Positions 46,775-64,000 of a DNA stretch of 64,000 bases are shown piece by piece. The position numbers and the translations under genes were made by a program. Origin of the DNA: Datnioides undecimradiatus (lineage: Eukaryota > Chordata > Actinopteri > Lobotiformes > Datnioididae); NCBI GenBank assembly GCA_008933995.1, contig WARS01000009.1:4434001-4498000 (forward strand), in the 5' to 3' direction. Below the pieces are notes generated by a model that saw nothing but the letters and a program-made list of their open reading frames with translations, did not search any database and was not told the origin of the DNA. Positions within the stretch are counted from its first letter, which is position 1; each line of letters begins with the position of its first letter.

Positions 46775-49366
46775 TGTCTTTATAAATGAGTTACACTCCA
46801 AGTTCAAGATGAGTTATCTGTCAAAAAACGCTCAAAAAATATTATTATGTCCATATTTGTTTGGCAATTAAGAGACAACTGATCAAGTGGCAAAGCACTC
46901 AAACTTTGATTTGATTTTTTTTTGGGTTTGTTTTTTTTCCTTTTTTAAATGCCTTGAGTGCTGCTTTAGCTAATTGTTCTTGATGAAATGGGGCGACACC
47001 TTGAACCAAAGTAATGTGATATTGTTACATTTCACTGCAACTATGTATTGTGCCTCCATCTCTGTGTCAGCTTTTGCATTGAATGCATATTGTATATTTT
47101 TTTATTATTTTGTGATTGCACATGAGTTTATGTTTTCACACTCTCAGTACTGAATACAAGGTGTGATCAACATGTTTTCAAACTACCCCTGTAGGTCTCG
47201 GCCTGCGTTGATCCACAACATGAAGCTTGAGTTTGTCAGAGTTTGAGTTTGTCTCTCTGCTGAAACTTGATCCATGCAGGGCCTGGATCTGCTGCATGCA
47301 CCTGCGATGTGGTCATCTAAGGGATGTAACACTAGCCCAGCTGGTGTTCACTCTACATAACTCAGTGTGCTAACTCAAAACAGGTTTAGCTACCACCTGC
47401 TGCTTCTTGGTTCCCAAGCCATGGTGCATTTAGGAACAGCAGCCAACATCTGGAAACACTGGTACTTCTGCATGACTGAAGGGAACTGGCAACACTGGTT
47501 TTTTTTAACGTGACGCAGGGAAGGGGTGATTTTTGTCCAAAATATTTCAATCTGTCAACTCCAAGATCAGATCTAATCACAAGTCCAGAGTGAATGCGCA
47601 AGAATGTTCGTGGAAGAATGTTTGATCACGTTGTTTGGTCTAGTTTGTGTTTGGATATGGAAAAAAGCCGGTCCATTAAAATCATGCACTTAATTCTGTG
47701 TTTTAATTTCTGCTACCAAGCTGTCCATTATCGCCGTGCCTTCGATCCCGTCTCCTATGTTAGGTCTTACGTTCTTTTTTTAGTATTTCAAAGGTTCAAT
47801 AAACATGCGCTTTCTACCTTTTTTGTTTGTGTCCTGCTCTAATGAATGATTAAGTTATAAAATAAGGGGATGTTGTTAAAGATGTAAACTGAAGTTGTAG
47901 TGTCATGTGACCCAAATGTGAGTGCCCCACATATTGAAGTTCATCAAATTGCTGTATGTAAAATAGGGAAGGGAAGGGAAGTTGGCATTTTGGTATAGTG
48001 GAGCCAAATCTATGTAGTGTCATGATGTACGGGAAAAGGCACACATGTCGTGATGATTCATGACATTTGAGCAACCCACTTTGTTGCTTCCTCTAAAACC
48101 AGTCATTCAGGTAAGAAGGGAGACCTCTTCGTTTGTGTGCATGTATACATGTGTGTTTCCTTCCTCTTCTGTGTGTGTGCTGAGTAGGGAACCCTTTTTT
48201 TTTTTTTTGTTTATTTGTTTCCAACAATAGTCAGTCGTCATAAGGTGAGCGTCCTCAACTGATTCTCGGTATCTGAAAATTTCTAAGAATTGGCAGCGGT
48301 GGTTCCCAGCCTCTTTTGTCTGATAACCGACCTGTTAGACGACCGTGAATATGTCCATTATTAATAATGTAAAGGTAGATATCATTAAAATACATTTTTA
48401 TACAGATGAAATCAAATGTTTAGGTCAGTTTGGTCAAGTTTGCATTTAGACTTCTTGGATTAGCAGAAGTTAGACATTTCAACTACGTATCGTGTACCCA
48501 TTAAGCTGTTATGTTACCATATATTTAAAACCACAACTTAATTCGTATGTTAAGCTAACTATTTTGAATAATTATTAACTACTTTAAGCCAATTATTTCT
48601 ACCATTTATCCACTATGATTTTCAAACAGCTCTCCATAATACTTCATCATCTTAATCCCTCATTCACTACGAGTTATTTTGATCATTGCTTTACAGTATA
48701 TTTAAACTACTCACCCTTCACTTTCGGCTATATATAATATAGTATTTTATATTAATATAAGTTTTCTTGTTTTTCACATCCTTTTGTCAAAGGTTATTAA
48801 CAATATACTTAATAATTAACCTGAAGTACAAATATTGAAGTGGATGTAAAGGAGTAGATAAGATGTCACCCCTCTTCCTTTCTCTCTTTGTCGCGCTCTC
48901 TCTCTCTCACACACACATGATAAGGTAGATGATAAGGTAGGAGGTGTTTCACTGTCACACAGTTTCATTACATAACACATTTCCAGTAAACCATTGGGAT
49001 GCTTTCATTGAAATGTTTGGACAGCAGATAATCATCTTCTTTTCCAGTAAGAACCACAGTGTGGCAACTCGTTCAGCTGTCATCTGACATCACAATAGGT
49101 ACAGGTGTGTATAATGAAAATAATCATGGCTAAGAGAGTCAAGAGAGGAAGGCTGGTAAAGTGGTCCGTCAGTGTTTTCCGTAATGAAACCTGTCACATA
49201 CGAAGTGCACGAATGCGTACTTCTGTAAAAGAAAGACCATAAATGGTTAAATGGTTATAAAGAGGAAGTTGACGGCGAGTTTAAAGGTGGTGATGTTGTC
49301 TGCAGCATCGGTCCAGTGTGGCTCGATGTGTTGGCCTGTCTGTTGTCCACCACCAGCATCAACACT
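46775..49366 (+). other. Space between the Tc1 element and il22ra2, with possible ifngr1 3' UTR
   Basis: No supported coding exon. An AATAAA at 47798-47803 is followed by a GT-rich stretch (tttttgtttgtgtcctg), the layout of a genuine cleavage site, so a long ifngr1 3' UTR could reach about 47.82 kb. Beyond it lie AT-rich DNA and a CT/CA tract near 48881-48917. The il22ra2 promoter is expected within about 200 bp before 49367; no TATA box is evident. Confidence 0.45.
47798..47803 (+). terminator. Distal candidate poly(A) signal
   Basis: AATAAA with a downstream T/GT-rich element within 35 nt. If used by ifngr1, the mRNA would carry the Tc1 copy in its 3' UTR. Confidence 0.45.
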
Positions 49367-52300
49367 ATGACCTGTCTGCTGCTCGGAGCCGTGCTGCTGG
49401 GGAACCTGGGCGTCTCACTGCAAGGTAACCTCAGATATATTTTGAAATTTATTATTTAAATTTCACTTACTTACTGGAGAGGATGATATCTGTGGTCAGG
49501 CACGAAAATTAAGATGAGAGCGTGTAACGAGCTCTGAGATTTCAGGGAACTAAGCCGCGTGCCAGGTTTGGAAAAACAAACCAAGTGTGAACAATGGTGG
49601 GCACTGATGAGGCTGCAGGGTAAAAGTCTCAAAGTCACAATGACCAAACTCTTTGAAAACTTTTGATGGCAGAGAAAAAAAGTAACATTAGACCAAAGAA
49701 ATGTAGTTAAGTACAGACAGTTTTAGCTCTTAGACAAAAGAAATGACCTGCACCACTGTAATGAACTGTAAACATGTCAGTTTATGACACTTAACGCTGG
49801 CCTCAGGAGATATACAATCTCATATATACAATATTTTTTAGCGGACATTATTAATTTTATGAATGTAATTGATATTATTTACTAAACAACTACTATTACA
49901 ACTTCCTCAGTTGAGGTGACGCTAGCTTCTCCCACCCAGGTGTGGTTTGACTCCCTGGATTACAAAAACGTCTTGCACTGGTCTCACCAACGCACCAACA
50001 GCACATCTCTGCAGTACTACGTCCAGTGGAAGATGTGAGACACACGCACACACACACACACACAGAGTAGATGTGCATTTATCAGTACAAACACTCACAA
50101 TGTCTGTTGCAAATTTTAGTAATTTTCAGTATTTTCTCAAAAAAGAAGTTTAAAAAAGAAAAAAGGGCTTCTTTTCTTTTCTGAGTATTTTTTAATGACT
50201 TGTGAAGTGTTATTAATTTCATTTCAGGAATTATCTCATTCCTTTGATAAATCAAGTCTTGACTGTTGAGTTTAAGCCGGAACTACTTGTTAAAGAGACA
50301 TAACACAGTGTAAACAGCTAGTAAACTAGTAAACAGCATTTTCAGTTTACTTTGTAGCTCTACTTCACAGCGGTTCATCTAAGTTTAAAAAGTAATCAAC
50401 AAATAAATGATGCTGTATGTTTATTAGACAAATTAAAACTTTTGATTAATATCAATCTGGAACAACATCAATGTGATGAGCGATCGTTTGATCATTCTCA
50501 ATTTGGGACTTCAGCTTGTAACAGAGTATTTCTATACGTTGCTACTTTGTTTACCTGAAACATAGTATTTTGTCCACGGCTGCCAGATGTAACGACAGCA
50601 TGATCCATGATCCATGGTGCACAGAGTGAGATAAACCTCTTGATTTCTCAGTTCAACGTCCTTCCTCTGTGTGTGTGCGTCTGCTCCTCAGTTATGGTGA
50701 GCCCCAGTGGTTGGATGTGGACGGCTGTCAGGGGATCCAGAAGCATCATTGTGACCTCAGCGACGTGACCTCTGAGCCCCGAGAGTGGTACTACGCCAGA
50801 GTGCATGCTTCCTCCCTGCCCTCCAGCAAATCAGCCTGGGCTCTGTCCTCGAGATTCAGTCCTCGCTGGGACAGTGAGTGTCCTCTTCCTCTTCCTCCTT
50901 CTCCTCCTCCTCTTCCTTTTGTCTTTGTCTTCTCCCTTCCCCAGACTGATGCAATGACACACATCAGACTACACACCTGGAATAAAGACACTGATAAAAT
51001 AGTCCTTTTAAAACCACCAGCAAAACATTGAATATTTGACACAGATTTCACACTAAGAAATGCAGTTTGAGAGTTTTAAGATTTACATATAGAGTAACTA
51101 CATATATCTACACTGTGTGACATGTTTACTGATAAAAAGTATATAACTCACTAAATTAGATGTACAGTACAGTCACTTTATTATACTATCAATTAGTAAA
51201 CAAAACATCATATCACGATTTTTCTCATTTACATTCTCCAAAGGTTAACTTCCTTCTTTTAGATAAAAACAACTACAACACAAACCCCTCCGCTTCCCGT
51301 CTGTTTTTGTTGTGCCTTATTTCTCTTTCATGACTTTTGTGCTGCGTCATTGTGCAAAAGCAGTAAACGTGGCTGTCATGTCTGCAGCCAAAATCAGCCC
51401 ACCTGTGCTGAGGCTGAACGTCACAGAGCAAGGGATTGTGGTCCGTGTGAAACCCCCCAAACTGCAAGTCCGCAAGATCCACAGCAGTCTGCAATACAAG
51501 ATCTACCTCATACCTACCAGTGGAGAGGAGGTACACACACGGTCTTTCAGATTTCTTATATTTCTTTTATTGCATACTGTACATATTACTTAAATAGTTG
51601 AACATGTGACTGATCATGTGATTAAACCTGCAGTAATCATTTATTCTTTGCATTTTGAATCTACTAATCACAGGGTGAATAGTGTTTATTTGTTGGACTT
51701 ACAGTCAATTAGTTGCAAATAATTACCAGTCGATCCTTGAGGGTCTTAATCGGAGCACAGCAGGCAAATATGTGAAATTTGTCTGCAGGTAATTAACAAA
51801 AAGTTTCCAGTCACTGTGCAAAAACACTAAAAAGATGAATAAGTATTAAACTGAGCTTTTCTTTGGTTGGTCCCTTTGGCTTGTGCTGATGATTAATGAA
51901 GTACTAAAAGTATCAATGGCAACATATACGCAGAAGGTCACTGCGACACTTCCATGTTTACACTAGGAACAAATGTAAAATTCAAAATGTCACTGCTACT
52001 GCAATGCAAAAGAGGAGGAAGAAGAAGAGCTAAAGAACAAAGCAAAGCAAAGCAAGAACAGGCACGAGTCATAATAAAAACAGAATATACATACAAAATA
52101 ATAAAAAAAAATAAAAAAAAATATTTCAAAAAATATATATCTGCCAATTCTGTTTTGACATAATTATAACATAACACAATTTCACTCTCATAATAGGACA
52201 AGTGCAACATGAGGAAACCACAATTTCTGCACAATTTGTAAAGACTGGTTCACATGTGCAACCAAAACGTCTCCTGTCTCCTGTCCAACTCTCTTCAGGA

Positions 52301-52448
52301 GGTGTTTAAAATGGACTGCTGCTTCAACAAGCTGACCCTCAAAGAGCTGAACCACAAGACCAAATACTGCCTCCAAGCCCAGACCGTAATCCCCCTGCAG
52401 GCCAAGAGTAGCACTCGTGGCTCCAAGAAATGTGTGTCCACGCTCTGA
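49367..52448 (+). CDS. il22ra2: Interleukin-22 receptor subunit alpha-2 (soluble IL-22 binding protein)
   Basis: Five coding exons: 49367-49424, 49911-50034, 50692-50873, 51388-51530 and 52299-52448. They join in frame (phases 1,2,1,0) to 218 residues. A signal peptide (MTCLLLGAVLLGNLGVSL) is followed by two fibronectin-III-like domains, and the protein stops at KKCVSTL without a membrane span. This is the hallmark of IL-22BP, a secreted decoy that captures IL-22. Diagnostic matches to human IL22RA2 are YYVQWKIYGEPQW, CDLSDVTSEP, YYARVHAS, RFSPRWDTKISPPV (spanning the exon 3-4 junction) and the late cysteines CLQAQ/KKC. The length is close to the human 231-residue form. Known in fish as CRFB9. 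It follows ifngr1 in the same orientation, as in the human IL20RA-IL22RA2-IFNGR1 cluster. An alternative start at 49326 stops after 14 codons and is not used. Confidence 0.9.
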
Positions 52449-53695
52449 TCACATAGGTATGAACGCACACACTTGTATCTGCGTCTGGTTGTGTTGAGGC
52501 CTCTTGTGGCATCATGTTATTTCTAAAAAAATGCGTGGCTAAGCCTGTGCTGCACACACAGAGCAGCTGGACAGTATGATCAGCCAGTGAAAGGTAACAA
52601 AAGATTACCAAATGAGAAGTCAAGTATCAGCTGTCACACCACAATCACCGGAGGTGGCGAGACAGAAAAAGGGAGGGACAATGAAACTCCTGGAGGAGAA
52701 ATCTTAGCAGGAGTTTCTCCACAGTGACTATAATTACCTCTCCTCACCACGCCCTTTTCACTATTTTTAGATCTACGACAAATGTGCAGAACGCTGATAA
52801 TGACACTCTGGAAAGTTATTAGTCTTTCCCCTACCGCTTATCCATTGTCTTTTCTTCTCCTCTTTGCTGTAGACAACACAGTACAACACAGGCGGACAGC
52901 TTTAATTATCCATCGCTACCTCGACGGCTGCAGCCACCAATGTCAGTGCCAATACAAAGTCATGCAACAAGGATCCATCATCTGGTTTCAACATCGTCAA
53001 CACTGTAACTGCATTGCTTAAAAAAACAGGCTAAAGGTTTATTGGAAACTTGAACTTTTTTGTTTGTTTGTTTGTTTTCTTTCACTACAAACACAGCGAA
53101 ATGAATCTATTTTTTTTTTTCCCAACTGACTACTGGAACTGGACTGAAACACTAATAGCATCTCAGCTCAGTTTTCCCTAAGGCTGTTTAGCCATTTCCT
53201 CTTTTTTTTATATCGTCTTGACATTTTGGCTTATGTAACTGTGAATGGAAAATTAGAAAAGGTTCATTTGTGCAGACGTGATGAGGATGTTTGTGCAGTC
53301 CCAGGCTGATGAGTCCTGTACCAAAACATAAACACAACTTCCTTTAGTCAAATATAACAATCACTGGAGTGGGACCAGCTAAGAGACTGTGCGCTGTCAC
53401 ATGAACCAGCAAACATGGAAAATAACAGCTTTATTGGGACCATGATGTCACTATGGAGCAAAGAGACCTGAATTATACCACAACTGGATTTCAATTAGCT
53501 CATTATTCACTCTCACAGATTCTACAAAGTGAGTGTGTACGTTTGCATTTTAACGCACTTGGTTTTTCCAAGTTTCTCTCAATGCAAAAAGAATAAACTG
53601 TGCCAGAATAGTACCGTGGGAGCTTGACGCCGTTCAGATGCACAACTTTGAAAATGTATCCTGCCAAATGTATTTGCTGCATTTGTCATGTTTCA

Positions 53696-53701
53696 AATAA
53701 A
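53696..53701 (+). terminator. il22ra2: Candidate il22ra2 poly(A) signal
   Basis: AATAAA in 'caaataaaagcc', about 1.25 kb after the il22ra2 stop. An earlier AATAAA lies near 53591. The interval 52449-53695 shows no other gene and would be 3' UTR. Confidence 0.45.
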
Positions 53702-54382
53702 AGCCACAGGCACTGTTTACACTGGTTAATTCACTCTCACAGGTTAAACCCTTCTTTTACAGATAAGCTTATATTTTATATTTTTCGACCAATCCCATGA
53801 AAGGATAAAAATCCGTTAACACTGTTTCTTTATACTTTGTTTTGTTCACTAAAACAGCAGGGCGCTGCAGTTTTTAACTTCACCCTAACAGGAATAAATA
53901 GTGGATTTCATGGGGACTATTTTCAGCTGTGGATGAATACACGTTTGTGCACCAACTAGTGATTGAAATGAGTGAAGATGTCACTGTAAGCCAATGATGT
54001 GGCTTACAGACGTGCTTTTTGACAATGATAGAATTCCATTTCATAGAAAATATCACTTGACTTTACCTTGTAGCAAAACTGTTGTCATTAAATTGTAACT
54101 TTTTGAATAATTAAAAATAGTTCAGCTACTTTGGGCATATCTTTATTTAGATTTACTTATTGAATTTAGCGTAATTTGCACACAAACAAAATGCAGCAAC
54201 TTGCCGCAGCCTTCCAATGCTGCGCACACACTGATAATCTAATGACACACCTTGTACCACGCAGTAGAAACACAGCTTTTATACCATCATTGCCTCAATT
54301 TCAAAAGCGAAAACTGCCAAAAGTAGTTGGAATTCAGCTTCAAAAAGAAGAACAAAAAGGCGACGTCAGTCTGGATTTAGAC

Positions 54383-57084
54383 TTTATTCAAAACGTTGAT
54401 ATAAACTTGATACTCTTGATCAATCAGGCATGAAATAACCAATACTGTAATGATAACAAAAAAAAAACTTTCTCTGAAACAGACATACTCAAAGCTAAAT
54501 CTGACACATCAGTGATTTAAAAGAAGCGTTGCACTTAAGAGGAAGAATCGTTACGTGATCGGAAGGTCTGATGGGTCATTCAGCAACAGCGCCGCGCTGC
54601 ACCTCTGAGGTTGTTTGTGAAGTTTTCAAACAGAGCAGTTTTCTTTGTAAGAACTCCTCACTAGCAGCTACTTCATTTTAGTGGTTTTGGTCCTGAAGAC
54701 AGAGAGGCTTCTGCCTGGCAGAGTTGAATTTGGTCCTACAGCCAGAAGCCTGAATGCACCATAGCATCAGAAATCATCTTTCTGCAGCTTGTTAAGTGTA
54801 GTACACAAAAATGTTTTTGTTTGCCACGAGCCAACAAAGCTTTGTGACTGTGGACGACAAACTGCAGCCGTCAGCTTTAAACTAAAACACAACATTTTAA
54901 GGGGAATGTAGAGGTCAGGTGCATTATGGTATTCACAGATTACCCTTAATTCATAGAAAATGGGAAATCCAGTAATATATTGGCTTGTAAACTGCACCTT
55001 TGACAGCTTGATGATTAGTAAGGCCTTAAAAGTGTTGGTTTGACTCAGTGGTCATAAAACACAGAAAATGGGAAACTTCACATTGTAAATCGTCATAGGA
55101 TGCCACAGTGACAAACACACCAGGAATCCCAACTATATTTACACCATTTTGGAGTTCATATTTCACAATAAATGAGCCCTTGTTTGGTTCTCCACGTGTG
55201 GGACAGAGTTTCTAATAAACTTCTCAAACGGACTGAGGTAAGACAACTGAAAACGGAGGGAGAACATAATCAACAGTCAACAATTAAGAGTGGATGTTAA
55301 GTTAGTTTGTGTGATGCTCAGAGAGATCGCCCGGGAGTGACCATGGCAGAAGGTACAGTTAACACCTTGTACCTCCATACTAATCCTGAGAAAGCCATTC
55401 AACGGACAAGCTGCAGGCTTACAGTATAATCGTGAAAAGTACACGTCTTCACTCGCTTGAGCTAAAATTTGTCCTTTAATGTTCCTGGACCTTCCTGAGA
55501 GATTTGAGATGGAAATTTGGCTACTTGGAGAAACTGTTTTCTAAAAGTCAATATTACTTTAAAAAGTCTAAAAATAAAAACAAAACAAAAAGAAAAACCC
55601 CAGACTCAACTGAATGTCAAACAAATGAATTCAAACAGTAGAACAGGTGTGTTAAACTAATAATGGCAATGTATTTAATACCTGGGATGCTTTGTAATCA
55701 GGTCAAAGTTGGGTTTTTAAAAAGTAAAATATTATTTGTTTGAATAATTTTCAAAAATGCGTGCACGAGATAAAAACGAGGATCATTTTCACATACCGAG
55801 AAACGTAAGCACTCGGAGACACAGGGGACACCGTTGTACAGTGACATACTCTCCTGTGGGGCCACTCCCGGGCTTTGTTGTAATCAGTGACTTAACTCTG
55901 AAATTATGCTGTGTCATTACAATGCCAGCCAATCAGCTGCCATCGAGGGGATTACATTATAAATTTGTAGATTTGGGGCAGCACTTCCTGACATGAACGT
56001 TTGTGGCTGGTGTGTTCCCCGACTCTGCTGCGGTGTGCTGAATATAAGATATATTACCAAACAATGTTTCTATAAATAACTTTCAGAAAAATCCATATCA
56101 GCACTACACGACCACAACGGTCACTTAAAGTTTGATTCATTTTTTAGGTGAAGAGGTTCCACATTTGCTTTGCAGAACGTCCAGTGTTTTTCTACCTGCG
56201 TCTCTAAAACCTTCGGGGCATTCTGGGAGGAAACACGCTTGCATCCTTGCTACGATCCAGTATGTGTCCTAGCCCTTGAACACAAACTGTACTGCAGCAT
56301 CACTGACTTTTACAACAGTCATAAAACAGCATATATGCAGTACAAAACAGCTGTCAGCATTAGGCTGATGATGAATAAAAAGAAAATATTTACAACAAGG
56401 CATAATTATTTTTTTGTTCAACATTTTAAAAAGGATACATGCATGCATGATTCTCAAGTCAAAAAACAAAAGATCTAAAAGCGTGATCGCACAACTTTGA
56501 AACTGACATGGAATGTATGTCCTGCTGGTTTCTAAGGTAAGGTCAAGTCTCTTCATATTAAATTACCTATAAAAATATATATATAAATAAAAAGGTGAGG
56601 GTATTGTGTTGCGAAAGCTGCAGCAGCGGTCAACGTTTAGCTGCACCGACAGAATGAGAAAGGAACAGGGTAACAAAGGGGGGGAGAGACAGAGAGACGA
56701 GCAAACAAAGGCGGCAGACGAGTGCCGGGGCATGAGAGGAAGAGCTGCTGATCCAGCTCTGGAATGTTCTGCTCAGGTTTCAGAACCGTGTGTTTATGTT
56801 TGTGTGTGCTGGAATTGGACAAGGCAGTGTGTGAGGCCTCACGCGTAGAAACCGAGATGAGGGTGCACATTCTAGAGCTCCCGTGACACAGATGTCTCAG
56901 ACCTGGTTACGTCCTAGAACACTGACATCGCTATGTTCTAGAACTAAGACAAAGTTGGGTTCTATGTTATAGAACTTTAAAAAAATATGGAAGAAAGGCA
57001 GCTTGGTTCTAAACCCTCCAGGAGTTTTAGGCCAAAAACAATCTGTCTAGTGAAGGATGAGCTATGACTGCAGCGTGTTACTTT
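54383..57084 (-). other. map3k21: Probable map3k21 3' UTR
   Basis: TTTATT at 54383-54388 reads AATAAA on the map3k21 strand ('TTTTGAATAAAGTCT'). It lies 2.7 kb downstream of the stop codon at 57085. The interval is unique, AT-rich and without coding exons, as expected of a long 3' UTR. It would end about 0.7 kb from the convergent il22ra2 3' end. Confidence 0.4.
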
Positions 57085-63919
<6,835 letters not shown>

Positions 63920-64000
63920 TTAAATTCAAGTTGAACTTTGGTAGTTAGCCATTGCAGAAATCTATTAGCACTTTCCAAAAAGGAAATATTCAGCAATTGA

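Larger units (their letters stand above)
1954..50063. repeat. Scattered dinucleotide microsatellites (collective entry)
   Basis: CA/TG arrays of ten or more units lie at 1954-1983, about 10902-10924, 18188-18216, 19764-19806, 21777-21800, 22129-22157, 22351-22376 and 24021-24050. Shorter ones are at 2432-2450, 4314-4328, 22743-22772, 24143-24172, 33841-33859 and 50047-50063. CT arrays are at 19627-19651 and in the olig3 leader. (CCAT)n-like sequence lies at 10437-10485 and (TA)n at 23381-23397 and 61498-61510. Most apparent open frames rich in His/Thr or Cys/Val in the window are translations of these arrays. Confidence 0.85.

Noticed and set aside
52782-53021. 79-codon Cys/Gln-rich frame just after il22ra2
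   Set aside because: It lies in the probable il22ra2 3' UTR, has no signal or family match, and il22ra2 already ends with the expected final cysteine.

Overview
The window is a vertebrate nuclear locus, almost certainly from a teleost fish and probably a percomorph. The evidence is multi-exon genes with GT-AG introns, abundant CA/GT and CT microsatellites, and several dispersed repeats I know from fish genomes: a hAT element with BED finger, a Tc1 element with 'CACTATATTGCC' ends, a 'TGTAGGATTT' MITE and an 'AGTACTTTTACTT' repeat. Five protein-coding genes are supported. From left to right they are olig3 (minus, single exon, 7682-8539), a C21orf62-family secreted-protein gene (minus, 26708-27523), ifngr1 (plus, seven exons, 33118-44353), il22ra2 / IL-22 binding protein (plus, five exons, 49367-52448) and the 3' part of map3k21/MLK4 (minus, seven exons visible, 57085-63849, continuing off the right edge).

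Region by region: 1-6.9 kb is non-coding flank downstream of olig3, with a cluster of POU octamer motifs. At 6.9-8.9 kb lies olig3 with its 3' UTR, a purine-rich 5' UTR and a TATA promoter. The stretch 9-26.6 kb is a gene-free interval with patches that look like conserved regulatory DNA (homeodomain, octamer, E-box and TALE-like motifs) between microsatellites and a few repeats; I read it as olig3's regulatory landscape. The C21orf62-like gene follows, with a nest of three repeats just upstream. Then come ifngr1 with a 7.6 kb repeat-bearing first intron, a decayed Tc1 transposon, il22ra2, and convergent map3k21.

The order olig3 - ifngr1 - il22ra2 matches human 6q23 (OLIG3, IFNGR1, IL22RA2). 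It is the ohnologous counterpart of human 21q22 (C21orf62, OLIG2, OLIG1, IFNAR2, IL10RB, IFNAR1, IFNGR2). A C21orf62-family gene beside olig3 is therefore the most interesting gene-level observation: it suggests that the 6q23-type block also once carried this family. IL20RA, the human neighbour of IL22RA2, is absent from the window and map3k21 occupies that side. The two cytokine-receptor genes code for a type II interferon signalling receptor and a soluble IL-22 decoy. olig3 is a neural-tube bHLH factor and map3k21 a JNK-pathway kinase, so the genes share a neighbourhood rather than a pathway. I saw no viral fossils, CRISPR arrays or tRNA genes. All identifications rest on reading translated sequence against remembered family members; no database search was run.
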